Made by a program: the position numbers and the translations under genes. A stretch of 64,000 nucleotides of DNA, from contig WBMW01005074.1 of assembly GCA_013396635.1 (NCBI GenBank), forward strand, positions 871,749-935,748. Reading direction: 5' to 3'. The notes below the pieces were generated by a model, which saw only the letters and a program-made list of their open reading frames with translations, ran no database searches and was not told where the DNA came from. The DNA is from Penelope pileata. Its lineage: Eukaryota; Chordata; Aves; Galliformes; Cracidae. The first letter of the stretch is position 1, and each line of letters opens with the position of its first letter. Of this stretch, positions 10,712 to 23,640 are shown one piece after another.

Positions 10712-13700
10712 GAGGCAGTAACCGTCAAGAATTCTGGTGGCTTGTACATCACTGAAAACTTCATTAGAACTTTGGGAGATGCTTTGATTTTTTTCAAATA
10801 GAAATTAGGAAATTCCCCATCTCAGTCTTAAACATGGCGTTGGACCGACTGATCATAGAAGTTCCACAAACATGGGAATATACTGGCAGGCATTGTCCAG
10901 TAAGAAGAGCCCCAGAAAAACAGACACAAGATCAACCCACTATTCTTATCACTGTCACTGGAAGGTAGCATTGGCCCAGTAAATTCAATTCTGTGGTCCC
11001 ACTTCCCTTCTTCATAATCTGGAGACAACAGTGGTAGTCAGTTGTTATATATGGGTAATTTTCTTATTTTTAACTGATGTTGTTGCCTCAGATAAATACT
11101 TGAACAGGTCCAGAATGCATCTCATCTTATCAAAAAAATGTTTTTGTTTGCTTCTTTATTTCAAAAATCATACTAATATATTCTATACTTAATAGTCTAA
11201 TAGGAAATGCAAGGTTATACTCAGCACCTAGACATTAATGTTTAAAATATTTTACAGAAGTGAATGAGACAATTTAAAAGACTATCCCATGCTTCTCCAC
11301 TAGTGGCCAAAATCACCAATAAATATATATATATATATTGAAAATGCATATTATTTATCTTCTAAACTAGGAAATACCTTACACATGCAGAACAAATTGT
11401 ATATAAGAAATTATATCATCTTACACTTTAAATATTTACCATTGATTTACACTTGCTTAAAACTGAAAAAACTAAGGCACAGAGAGTCAATACTCCATCC
11501 CCTGGCCATCCTGCAAGTCATTGATTTTCAAACCTGTATTCATCATGGCCTGCCTGCCTCTGATCATGGTCACATCAGCTCTGGGGTTAGTGTTCATTAG
11601 AGCAGGGCACAAAGTATTTCAAAAGTCAGATTAGGATATAAAATGGATGTTACTAATTGTAAATTTTATTACTCAAACACACAACACATCATTTGATTTT
11701 ACCATGGTAGACGTGTAACAAACTACCTTTCCTTTTTTTTTAGGATTTTTTCCTGATCTATGTATGACAACTTTGTACTTCTATGACAAACAGAAATATT
11801 TTTTATGAAAAAATAACAGTGCTGCTTAGAGTACTAGCTGATATCAGTCAGTCTCCTGCAGGTCGTTCTGCTTGTGGTCCTTAGAATAATGTCTAAAACC
11901 TGCAGGAGTTTGCTCATTTATTTATTTTTTAATCGCTATCATAAAAGAAGATGAAGAATTCTTACTGAGAGAAATAGTAGTCGAGAATTTTAAATTCAAA
12001 GTATCAACATTTTTTTAAATGAATGCTTGACATCAGGTTCTAAATACAGGTTAAGAATCTAATCCATTGAATAAACATGGACTTAGATGTAGGGAGTTTA
12101 ACCTTAGGAATTCCAAAAGAAAAATTCTAGCCATAACCTTTAAATGCTGATTAACAAATATTAAAAGTTACAGGCATGCTAATTTAAAAACCTACATGTT
12201 GACAGTTTCAATTTGTTTCTAGTTACTGCTAGGATTTTGTTTACATTCAGGAATAAATTTTAAGTCAGTTAGTTTGCTTCACTTTTACTTCCTCAGCTCC
12301 TTTTAGAACAGAGTAACAACCAAAACACTAGAACAAAATGTTTTTAAAGTATCACATAGTTTCAGAGGAACAACTTCTTCACAATATCCTGCTCACTTGC
12401 TTCAATAGCCTAGGGCAATTTAATTGTTGCAGAGTTCATCTTCATTCCTACCCCCGTCTCCTCTTCTCTTTTTTCTGTATCTATCACAAACCATTTGGAT
12501 TAGAATCAAAGATTACAAAATGTTTACAAGACTGTACAAGCTGAATATACCTTTCCTAATCTGAAATGGTCTCAAAACCATTACACTGTTTGTACAGGTG
12601 GGATTGGAACTTGCCATCCAGGGCTTTGGAAATCAAATGCTGAATAAATTCTTAAACTTCCTAAGTGCTTTATGTTATCAATAGGCACAAGAAATAATGT
12701 CACTTTACATAGCTCAAACATAGCTAAAGACAGTTTTTAGCAACAACTGCTTAGAGCAGCAAAAAAAAAAAAAAANTCACTGAGAGCCGTACTGCTGAAC
12801 TCTGCAGAAGGCTCCTTCAAATAAATATTTCAAACCTTAATATGAATATTTTAAGCATGACAACTACACATAAACACACAGCCAAAGTGCTCAAATCCAC
12901 TCAAGAAAGACTATTAAGTCATCAACCTGCTCCTGACAGGATCCACTGAATATGGCAACAGTGAGAAGTCAGGAGACAGTTGGAATCATTTCAAGACTGC
13001 TAATTTAACTTGTCTTAAAACCAACCAATGCTCAACGTGTCATCATCAATGTCATCTCATCGCAGTCTGAAAAGCCTTCGACCTAAAGCAAAAAGGTCCC
13101 CAAGTGCCACCCTTCTTGTCTGCTGGTTGAAAATCTAATTGGTTCTGCTGACAGGCTTGGGAATTGGTAGGAAGGCTGTTCAGTTAATCTCCAAGGGCCA
13201 GCAAAGAGCTCAGTATCCATCTCTGAGCTTTGCTCCCTGGCTGTCGTAAAATGACTCTGATGGTAGTGCAAGCTCTTATGCTTCAGCTGTCTTCTGACTT
13301 CTGTTAAGTCAAATTCAATAAAGTTTGTCACTCAATAATCTGAGAGCTACCCAACAAAACCTCTTTGATCAATAACAGCTTGCCCGCTTGCACTGAGGAA
13401 GGTGACCTATTAAAGATTAAAAACACACCTGCTGCTTGCAGTGCTGAACATCTTTTTTTACTTTCAAATAAAAATTCATCCATTAAAATGAGTTTAACAG
13501 TTACAACTATATATAAATATTACATGCCAGAAAGCTGAAATAAGATTAAAAGAAACATTTTAGCTTCAGTACAGTGCTCTTGTCAAACTTAAATTTGAGT
13601 CATTGCTTTTCTTAGAATAAGAAAGGCCTCATCCAGAACGGCCTTTCACCACCCACACGTAAATTTTGCTTTAATCTTCCATGTATGCTCTACCCTTTTC

Positions 13701-16224
13701 TTAATTTTCTGCCTGCTAATAGCATACAGCTCTGCTACAGTGACAGTCCAGTAATCTAATTTGTTTCTACCTATTCGCTCAAACCAGAACTCAAATACTT
13801 ACATTGCCAGGAAATAGAATTTGAAGTGTAGACATCTTCCCCTCTGTTTGACAAATTTTCTTGAACTGCAGATCCAGTTTATCAGAAGCTATGACCAAAG
13901 ATGGATCCAAAAGAATTATAGGCAAATTAACAGCATTGGGTAGATTCACCTGTACCTGTATGCCTATGTTCATTTTACATAGTTCATATGTTCTGTACTT
14001 GCAAGACAAAATTAGTTCAAACACTGTATATCAAATTTTACGAATTTGGAAACACTGGATGATGGCACATTTTGACAAATATCCTTTTAGTTTATTCTAT
14101 ACAAAGTAGTGCGATAAAAAGTAAATATATCTGTTATTTTCCAAACTGCACGGAACATTCAGATTAGGTCACCTGGAATCGGTTGTTTTCTGTATGAGGT
14201 TTATTCTTAATGATCGAGTATTCGGTGAGACACCTCACCCTGACATTTTACAATAAACAAGAAAAGCATATCAGTAAATAAAGCATGTAACTAAAAGGTC
14301 TAGAACTCTATTAATAAATCACTGAAGGAAAAACCACATAGAGACATTTGTCAGACAGAACCAACACTGCCCATTTGTAATGGGCTATCAATCTCCCAGA
14401 AGACCATTGAGCCCCTCAAAGCAGTAAATTCGGGACACAAGAGATAAGTAGCGTATCTTTTGACTGCCATGCTTTGTTTAATCTAGTGTCCTTCATGCAT
14501 TCACTTAAAGAAGTAAAAATAAGCTAGAGGGTGATATGACATTTCAAAGCAGCTAGGAGGTACGGATCTTTATCTTCAACTGAAATAAATATATGTCCTT
14601 AAATTTTCTGAATTGTTTAAAAAGACTGTGATTCTGGAAGATTTGGATGGGGTTTACACTATCATTAGTTATTACTTCCTGTGAAAGTAAAATACCAGCT
14701 TATGGATCCCCAGGCTCCAGGACTATAAAACAAGAATTATACGTTAGCTAACGCTAGTTCAGTATCTGAAAAGAAGTCTGAATTTACTTATACTATCAGG
14801 CACCAAACAATTACCATAAATAAATGCCCTAGTGGGAACATCAGAGAGACTCAGTAATAACTAGCTGTGAAGAGTAAAGTGCTCCTGCAGTTTTGCATGG
14901 TCGCCCTCCTTCCTTCTCCGAAGCAGGCCCAACAGGTAAGCGCCGTTCCGCACCTTGCTTTGTTGTCAGGAAAGGCACTATTTTTGCCACAGTGAGGCTG
15001 CATTCTCCAAACTGTCAGGCTTACTTGTCCAGAAACACTAACTGCACTTTGATTAAGGACAGTGCCTGGGGCATGGTTAGAGAATGCCCATACTGACGTG
15101 TCTTAAAAAAATGCTGCTACCCAGACTGAATTCTTTAAGCAGGAAAATCCCAGCAAATCAAACTCAAAACACCAAATCCAAAAAACTAAGTCATAGATGA
15201 AGCCAAGAAACAATCAAAACAATCCATTGATTAGTGCAGTTGTGAAAAGTTTCTTGTAGAAAGAGAACCTGTATGAGATATGTTCGTGACTTAATGTTTC
15301 AAATTCTATAGAATGCTTTAATTATACATAATCAAATGGATGCATTGTCTATAGAATATCCTAAAAATACATAAATTAGACTCTAGCAAATACTGTACAA
15401 AAAGTCTAGCCCAAAATCTCTTGCCCTTTACACACCAGCTCAGTGGGTGTAGTCAATTGGACATGGTCAGCTGGGCTTTCACCAGGTTCTCTGCACCTTC
15501 CCAACTACCCAAACTGCCAGCAGCCTACACCGAAAAAAAAAAATCACACTTCTTCTAAAAGGTCCTTTCATTATCTGAGGGGGAAGGAATAAGAGGCACC
15601 AAACAACAGACACAAGAGAAAAAAAAAAAAGAAAAGAAAGAAGAAAGATTTTTAGGACTGTTCCTGTTGTACCAAAGTTTTCCATTTCACACTTTCATTT
15701 CTAGCAGCCACAATTAGACTGTGTGGCTTCTGTCTTTGGGAAACACTTGATATTTATCAACTAACTGCATACCATTTTCATACTGATAGTTTATCATTGT
15801 TCTCTTTTCTGTGTTGGAAGACCAGAATCGTGTTGGGTTTCCAACGTAACAGCAACATGCTGCCCTGAGGACTGATCAAGCTTCTGAGCACAAGATCACT
15901 AATGTCTTTGTGCACAAGATCATAGTTACTGATGAAGGAAACTACGACAAAAAGGAAAGTTAAGGTAGCCAGGTACCGTTTTTGAACACTTAACGGTATC
16001 AGTGCCCATGTGATCATTGGTAAATGATATTACTCAATGTACCGCTTTACAATAAACAATTGAAGTGCCTATCTGTGCCATGATTTGCAGTGTCTGGGCA
16101 CTTGTAGCTTAAATAAGAGGAAGCTATGCAAAGAACAAATAAAGTGTTGTGGAACGCTAAGTAGCTTAAAAAAACACACCTTACACATGTCAACTTGGGC
16201 ATTCAAAATACAGGCTGACACTTT
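10712..16224. other. Unique non-coding DNA with one denser block
   Basis: No gene is recognised. The stretch contains an (AT) run at 11323-11338, an 11-bp inverted repeat (CTCCTGCAGGT at 11853-11863 against 11898-11908), and an A run ending in an unresolved base at 12776. The block at about 13020-13440 is less AT-rich and free of homopolymers, unlike its surroundings, and could be a conserved element. I cannot test conservation from one genome. Confidence 0.55.
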
Positions 16225-16365
16225 TCTCTGTGGCTTATTCCTCTTTTAATAATGTCATCTCACCTCACAGGGGCTTTGTGAAAATTAATTAATTACAGTT
16301 TGTGAGGCATTCAGATGCTAATGATAGCTACAATGGAAAGAAAGCCTATGGAGAAATTAATAGTT
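16225..16365 (+). mobile_element. Possible MIR-like/CORE-SINE-type ancient repeat, copy A
   Basis: The run CACCTCACAGGGGCTTTGTG, then AAAATTAATTAATTACAG, then TTTGTGAGGCATTCAGATGC resembles an ancient amniote repeat tail. That tail usually reads 'CACAGGGTTGTTGTGAGGATTAA...TGTTTGTAAAGCGCTTTGAG'. Similarity is partial and based on recall. No coding sequence, promoter box or target duplication is visible. An alternative is unique AT-rich DNA with chance resemblance. Confidence 0.45.
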
Positions 16366-17599
16366 CTGAATTCAATGTAATGATTGAATGTGAACAACAC
16401 ATGTGGGTCACGTATTGACCAATAAGAATAACAGAAAACATGAATAGCTGCTCATTCACCGATCTCTGTCAGTATGCAGACTGAATGAGAGAGGGGTCCT
16501 GTGGTAAAAGCATAATATAAGTGTATACTGATGAAAACAGTACGCTAATGCATATACATGAAATGTTGAGTTGACATCTAACAAGCAAACAGAATTGTTG
16601 CATTTCTCAGCTTTTAAACACTAGAGTTTGTAAACTCCTAAATTCTCAAAACCATAAAAGGCAAATACAAAAACACAAAGAAATATATATTTTTTTTGAT
16701 TCACAACATAGACTACTGCCACTGGAAAAAGTAAACAAAATTCTGTATTAAGTTCCATGCTAGTCAGCGAATTTCAGATATCTGCCAAGAGCAGAGGAAC
16801 ACAGACACTCAGGCACCCAAAGTTCTGCTTGATGCTCTGTGAGGACAACAGTTCAGGTTGCCCTCCTGGGAAAAGCTCTCATTTCTGCCTCACACTCCAA
16901 CCCTTTTTACTAGCTACTATATAGACAGGTAGGTATTGCTCCTTAGGCCAATCTCATCCAGTGTCTTAGTCAAACTATATGCTTTTCTCAGCACAGAACA
17001 AGCAGCTCTGTAATTATTCCTTAAATGGTCCTGTCACATGCAATTCAGGCCAGCAAGCCAGGGAGAAGAGGACAGGAATGGGGCCCTAACCTGCGTCATG
17101 CAAACCTTGATCCTGTGAAGTTACAAAAGGTGTCCAGAGCTGTATGATTGTCTTCATGTCGTTATCAGGCAGTACCAAAAAAAAGACACCAGAGCTTCTC
17201 CATCTTACTGGGAAGACAGTTCTACACAGCAGCACATTTAACTCCATTTTAAATAAAGCTTCCATGAAGTCTACATAAACAATGTTAGAAATAATTTAGT
17301 AGACTATATACTTTGTATTCCAAACTGACTACTGTTATATATATGATCAGTTATGACAGTGCAAAGGTGGAATATGTTCATAGTAGACAATTTCTTACAT
17401 AGGATTTTTTTTTTTAAATCAACAATTGGAAGCACTGAAAAACATTTATTAAAAGTGAACACAGTATTTTCAAAATGGATATGTTTTAATGCAACCAATA
17501 CATAAATCTGCTAATAGAGACACCCCTGATCTGGACTGATCTGGCCAAATATGCTAATTGGTCTGATGCTACCTCTGTTGTAACCACAGTAAAATTCTC
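16366..17599. other. Unique AT-rich non-coding DNA
   Basis: No gene or named repeat is recognised. It ends at the poly-A run that borders the assembly gap. Confidence 0.55.
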
Positions 17600-17661
17600 A
17601 AAAAAAAAAAAAAAAAAAAANNNNNNNNNNNNNNNNNNNNNNNNNNNNNNNNNAAAAAAAA
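17600..17661. other. Assembly gap inside a poly-A tract
   Basis: Twenty-one A (17600-17620) run into 33 N (17621-17653), followed by eight A (17654-17661). The gap almost certainly reflects an unsized homopolymer that assembly could not resolve. Any open frame reading through it on the minus strand is an artefact. Confidence 0.95.
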
Positions 17662-18499
17662 GTGATTTTTCATATCCTGCTTTAAGAAGAAGCCCAATCA
17701 CAATACTGTTCTTTTTTTTTTTAACCTCCCCAATCTATCCACTTCTGTATGTGCAATTCAGGGTTCCTGCTTGTACAAGCTCCCTACTCCATTTCCACAG
17801 ATGCCTTCCTACTGAGAAAACTTCAATCAAATATAGAGTTCTCTTCTTCTTTTGTATAATGGAAACACCATCCTTTACTCAGTTCTCTGAGATTTTTGTG
17901 ATCTACTTTCATTTCAGTATCATAAATAATTCCCTTAGAGCCACGTGTTCTTAAGGCAGTATAATTTCAATGGTCCTACACAGTTTATCACATTTTAATG
18001 CAGTATATTTGTTCTTCTAACTTCTTTTGCTTTGATCAAGGTTAACTATACTAGAAATATTTTCAAAGTTTCCTTTTGTGAAGTTTCTATTTGTAAACAT
18101 TTAATTAAAATAATTAGAGGAGGTTAAGACATGACAATAAGAAATATCAGAAACACAAAAACCTCACAAAGAGAGAGCAAAAAGTGTGTATTTGGGAGAT
18201 GAGAGAAACAAGTGGAGAAAATAAAAATGCACAACATAATGAATTATATAGATAACATTTATCATATGGTTCTATTCACCATTTCTAGTAATTCAGAATC
18301 AAAAGGATGTGCAATGAAATTGAGAGATAATAATTTAAATCTGATATCAAAGGAACACATTTCTACAAGAGAAAAAAAGAAAGAAACACAGACCAAAACA
18401 AAACCAACAACTAAACAAGAACTACACAATTATGTGAAGCAACATAGGTCTGCAGGACAGAAAGAATACTCCCAATTCACTCCAGATCTCTGTTATAAA
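17662..18499. other. Unique AT-rich non-coding DNA
   Basis: No supported feature. The open frame at 18212-18502 is lysine- and threonine-rich because of A-rich sequence and shows no domain. Confidence 0.55.
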
Positions 18500-18790
18500 T
18501 AAGTATGTAATATACAAAAGGACATTTGGACTGGGTCAGACCAAAGACTCAATCAGACTTGTCTAGTTTGTGATACTAGCCAATACTGGATACCAATGTA
18601 AAAGCACAAAAACAGAACAAGTGCACTCTGATATTCATTTCTGCATCTGGCAAAAATTGCAGTAAACTGGCATAGGGTCTTCTTATTCCACAACCTGTAT
18701 TCTTTAGACAGTACAATCTTTAATGATTCCTGATAGACTTTTCTTCTAGGGATTTGTCCATCACATTTTAAATCCATATACACTCTCAGG
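18500..18790 (-). mobile_element. Ancient CR1-like LINE 3' end, minus strand
   Basis: On the minus strand this carries the 3' end of an old sauropsid CR1 family. It runs from a block of the type 'TTAAAATGTGATGGACAAAT' through a middle with GCCAATATTGG-like sequence to CTTTGGTCTGACCCAGTCC near 18529-18550. The GGTCTGACCCAGTATGG-type block is well known close to the 3' end of old CR1 copies in turtles, crocodilians and birds. Identity is low along the length and no frame survives. The same 3' block recurs at 20116-20190 in the same orientation. Confidence 0.6.
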
Positions 18791-20115
18791 CTTCAAAAAT
18801 GTTAAAAAATGTTAATTCACAATGTCATCCACGATTTACATTCCTAAATCATACCCTATGCTTCAGCACTTCTCTGAACCAGAGCAGATCCTACTTCTCT
18901 GAATAATGCAGCACTGCATTATTGAAAACTGCACCAAGCTCCTCCTATTTTTGCCTTGATTTGTGCTACAAATTCCAAATAGGTTTTGCAAGTTCAACCT
19001 CAAAAAATTCCACAACCCCTCTGCTTACAAGGTACAACTGACTTCATTAAATAGCTCTGTTTACCCAAGTCTGCACTTTTAAATCAATGACTTTGGAACA
19101 GAATCACTTTTATCTTCCTAATTTATCTGAACTGAATGAAAGAGATTATTTTCCAGAATCAGTTCTTCTATGATAGAGTAAACAAGTCTCAAATGGCATC
19201 AGCTCTTGCTGACCCAGTGACAGTGTGATGAAGCCTGTTAGCAATCACATTCAGAAACAGACAGAACAAATGCTAGGGATTCTGATAAGTGGGAAGGGAA
19301 GATCTACAACAATAGTATAACTCCCAGTGGATTCACCTCTCCAATCATATCCACACTCCATACTGTTGGGGTTCTTAATCAAAGAGAGCAGGTGACACCC
19401 AAGACTTTGCCACTCATATTTCTGCTATAATTTTAAAAATGCTTTGTGAAGCTCTTTTTCTCACAAATACCAAATATTTTCCCAGATACTAGTGAACTCT
19501 CTCCAATTAGATGAAACTGTTATTTGCCTGCATACTAGAAATGCAGTGACAAATATGGAACTGTTCAAGTATATCATACCAAAATGGTCCATCCAGCAAA
19601 AATATCCCAGGGGAAGGGAAAAAAGCATGTTAACTGAAAAACAAAACAAAACAAAGAAAACAAAACAATCCAGACATGAACAGGAAAAATATGTTACTCA
19701 CTGGAGTCAGATATTTAAGAAGATCATTCATGTCCCAGCACAGTCTCTTGTTTAGTCCTCTCTCTCTCTGCTTTTGCTCACAAATCAAGCATATGTATAA
19801 ATAAAACTAATATACATATATATATTGTTGCACCTGTATAGCATATATTTGTTTGTACCTCTCTTTAACTACAGTGGGGTAATATACTACACATGAGCTT
19901 TTTAAATTTATGCTAAACTCTTATAGCTTTACTAGACTGAAACAGAAGGAAGCTCTAAAGATACACGTAGTTTATGTTTCAGTAATCCTTACATTTCAGG
20001 AGGAAAAATTAAATTCATTTGAAAGAAAATACAAGAAAAAAATAGCAAAGGAGCATCTGCAGTATACTTAATGCTTAGTTATTTCATATACTTTCATCTT
20101 GCCTCTTCTGGTTCT
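18791..20115. other. Unique AT-rich non-coding DNA
   Basis: No gene or named repeat is recognised. A short (AAAAC)-like tract lies at about 19638-19668. Confidence 0.55.
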
Positions 20116-20190
20116 CTCTGGCCATTCTGAGTCAGACCAAAGGTCCATCCAGATCAGCAGCTTGTTTCCAATATTGGCAAAAAACCCCAA
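20116..20190 (-). mobile_element. Ancient CR1-like LINE tail fragment, minus strand
   Basis: The plus-strand sequence GGCCATTCTGAGTCAGACCA, AAGGTCCATCC and TTGTTTCCAATATTGGC is the complement of the old CR1 3' end described at 18500-18790. Here it is closer to the remembered consensus than the first copy. Only about 75 bp remain. The two fragments, 1.3 kb apart and in the same orientation, may be separate insertions or pieces of one. Confidence 0.65.
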
Positions 20191-23100
20191 AACACTAAAA
20201 TAAGATTTCCCCAAACATTACCCCAAACTCCAACGAAGTAGCTCGGCATTCTCCTGAGATATTTTGTCACATAGTAGTAAAAAATTCTCGGTATAGTATT
20301 GCAATGAGCTGCAATACCCATGGCTACAGATATCTTTATAAAACAATATGAGTTCAAAATGCAACAGAACTTGGAATATGTCAAAAGGTATACCATTAAT
20401 GGTTACAAAAATTCCACAGGTACTCTGGAAGGATTAGATAGCTTTTTTTTTTTTTTTTTATCCCTGTTTCACTGCAATCAAGAGATTAGTAATGTGACTT
20501 AGAACTTGTCAATCCTAAAACCTTTAAACAGACTTTTGAAATCAAAATATTTGACAATGGACTCCATCAAAATATGAAAGAACATTCTACTTATTTTACA
20601 TCCATCAAAAAGTCATCTAATAGACCAATATGAGCAATTCACTTCAATTATATTTTAATTGATACATCTCTTTGGTGCCAACAAAATGCAAACTCAGCCT
20701 GAGGACTTTTTTGACTGTATTTTTACTACCACCTTTCTCTCCCTTCTAGTTTTCTCAATAGCTAACATATTAATATCACAGTGAACGATCTGAATAAAAT
20801 GATCCAGGAAGAACTAGTACAAACTGGAACTAGTAGAAACTAGAAGAAAAAGAAACAGTAGAAAATGTATTTTTATTGTAACTGGTCTACAGTTGTCTTG
20901 TTTACAGTACAAGAAGGGTAATAGAGTTTTGAATAATATAGGAAAAATGTAGCATATTATGACACTTTTTTCTTTAATTTTATACTTCTGTCCAAGATAT
21001 ACTAATTTTACGTAGAAAAACTATGAGAACATGACACCATGATGAAGCTTCTGCAGAATAACTGTGAGCTACTATGCAAGTTGCACCCTCTTCTGCCTTT
21101 CTTTATCTGCCCAGCATCCTTGCATTGAATGGAGCAACAGGACAAAAACATTCAGCATGCTAATACAAAAATGGTTTACATTTCAGAGGTGGAAAGAAAA
21201 AAAGAGTTGAACTGATTCTCTCAACTGTTACAGTATCATTTCACTAACTTGTGCAATGGCAACAAGCATTACTTCGAAGAACAACCAGCAGATCATTGAA
21301 AAGACAGATGATGAAATTCTGAACTAAAGAGGACTTGGTAGATTTTGATGATATTGTCAATTTTTGTTAAGTATATTGATGTCATATAAACTAGACAATA
21401 TCATTGAAAAAAACAGATTAGAGTGTCTTAAAATTTTGCAAGTTTTAATATGCAAATTGAGACATCTGAACTCTAGTAGAGCTTTTGTTATACCATTCAT
21501 CTTCAGAATCTACTGAATTGACCAACACTTTCCAGCCAATGAAGAGGAGATTAACTTTGCTTTTATTCACTTCCTAGAAGATCATTCTCTATATCAACCA
21601 ACTCATGATAATATTTTGCTGCACTTGCTTAAAACATTTGACATATATTCCCATATGGAGAAGGACATACAGTAAAAAAAGGCTGATGTTCTGATGGGAT
21701 TGGTGTCATATTGGTGATACTGAAACAGATTCTCTCCATTTTTTTATGGTCTGACACAAGCAAACAATTTAGTTATGTTTTCTGCTATTTCAGTTTTGTG
21801 GTTTTTTTGTTTGTTTGTTTTCCTCCAGAGTGGAACTTCTGATCACCCTATCCAAACTACTTACTTTCATAAAAAAAGAGATATGAAAAATAGCTTTTTC
21901 ATAGGAATGACCATATTAATTTGATTTGCTTCAGTGCTATCATATTTGAAAAGTCTCATTCAGAATATATCTGCAAATAAGATCTTCCCACAAGATGATT
22001 TGGATTTGTAATGCTAGGAACAGCTGAGATATCAAAACATCAAAATCAATGAATTTAGATGAATGAATCTGTTTGAGATTATGGAAAATGTTCCATAAAA
22101 TACTTCAAATTTTCTATGTTCCAATTTTCTGAGAAGGTTTCCACCTCCTTCCAAAAATGAGCCAAAACTGTCATGTTTTTGCACAGAACATAACTAACTC
22201 ATATTATTCTGGACTCTGAAGAATCCTGTGAATTGCTTAGCCATATTCAAAAGCAGTCTTCATAGAACCAAGCAGATCAGATCGCAATTCAAAGACTAAA
22301 TCCAGTAAGAATCCAACAATCAGAGGTTTGGCCACCTGCCTTCCAGGGTAGCAAATGGTGGTTAAACCTGGCAGATAGTCTAGAAAAGGACCGGGCACGA
22401 CTGAACATGCAATGGTATTGCCATTGTTTTACATATGGAATGCCTGTAAATCTCCCTTTCTGGATTTGTTCAGGCAATTTTTAGAATGTGCAAAAGACTG
22501 CAGGCAGGATATACACAACTAAAAGAACAAATCAATTATTTATTGGCTAATATATTCAATAGTTAACAAGGACTTACAAGCCAGTCAAACATCAAGTCTG
22601 GCAGGGAACCTTCAGAGTTAATGAGTCATCACCTTTTCCTTTTGAATCTGGTAATTCTCACAGCAATGTTACCTGCCTCTGATTTTATCTTTCATGTCTC
22701 ACAGTTGTACAGATTTGCTCAAAGCTCCTTCTCACAACTTTCTTTTCACAGAACTGAGCCAATGTGACAGAGCTCTGAGGTATCAAAACTATGTCTTCAA
22801 TCACTGAAAGATGACCCCTTGGGAGAAGAGTTACATGAATATGCTGCAGGAATATATATTAGTCACCAATATCAATAAAGAAAAGAATGAATCTAGTCAT
22901 AAGACTGCTACCCTCATCTCTATTCAGTCTGCTCAGATACCAGCAAAGAATTGTCCTTTTCTCATACAGCTTTAAACACTTACCATTATTACTCTTACAA
23001 ATAAAGTATGTTTTTGTTTTCTTGAAGGAACTATATTTATCAAAAATGCCAGCCAAAAATATATATAAACCCTTATGTCTGCACAATAACCATATTAGTT

Positions 23101-23539
23101 TTCTTCACTCCACAACACAGTTTATAATTATTTTAAAGTCATTTCTGAAATACAATTGTCCTCTTTTTATAGACAATCCACCCTTTTCCAAGGATGCTTA
23201 CTTTCCTTTCTCCTACATTTTGCTTTATTTCTCATCTGGCATATGAATTAATTTCTCAGTCCACAGTATAATTGTACTTGATATATGTCTACAGAGCAAG
23301 TTGCGTGAGTTTCACAGTCTTTAATGGAATTTTTTCTTTTATTTTAATTTCAACAACATTATGTCATCTAGCTTAAATATAATGCTGCTTTGCAAAGGCT
23401 CACTTTCATGGATAATTATTCTAGAGATTGAACTTTCAGTAGACCTTTTGCAGTCCTTGTATTTTTAAAGGTAAACCCATTGTTTCTGGCAATTAAATTA
23501 AGGTCACGCAACATATATTCAGAGCTATATAGAATCAGA
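20191..23539. other. Unique AT-rich non-coding DNA
   Basis: No gene is recognised. The 119-codon open frame at 22887-23246 is hydrophobic but lacks any motif, and nothing around it resembles a promoter or splice signals I could defend. A T run lies at 20442-20459. Confidence 0.55.
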
Positions 23540-23640
23540 TTTTTCAGCATAATAATAATTAGCTAATGTTTTTACAGCACTTTGAAGTTGTAAATTGATG
23601 TGTAAGTGCACGGTATTCTTATCACGGCTTCAAGAGAATT
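23540..23640 (+). mobile_element. Possible MIR-like/CORE-SINE-type ancient repeat, copy B
   Basis: AATAATTAGCTAATG, TTTTTACAGCACTTTGAAG and then GTGTAAGTGCACGGTATTC parallel the same ancient tail as copy A at 16225. The expected order there is TTAATTAATG, TTTGTAAAGCRCTTTGAG, then TGTAAGTGCAAGGTATT. Both fragments lie on the plus strand. The match is short and recalled rather than searched, so the call is tentative. Confidence 0.45.

Noticed and set aside
11853..11908. 11-bp inverted repeat CTCCTGCAGGT as a possible hairpin RNA
   Set aside because: The stem does not extend beyond 11 bp and the loop is 34 bases; unlike a microRNA precursor.
17486..17701. Minus-strand frame reading across the N gap
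   Set aside because: It includes undefined residues from the 33-base gap and poly-Phe from the A runs.
22887..23246. 119-codon plus-strand open frame
   Set aside because: No motif, signal or neighbouring exon; its composition follows AT-rich DNA.
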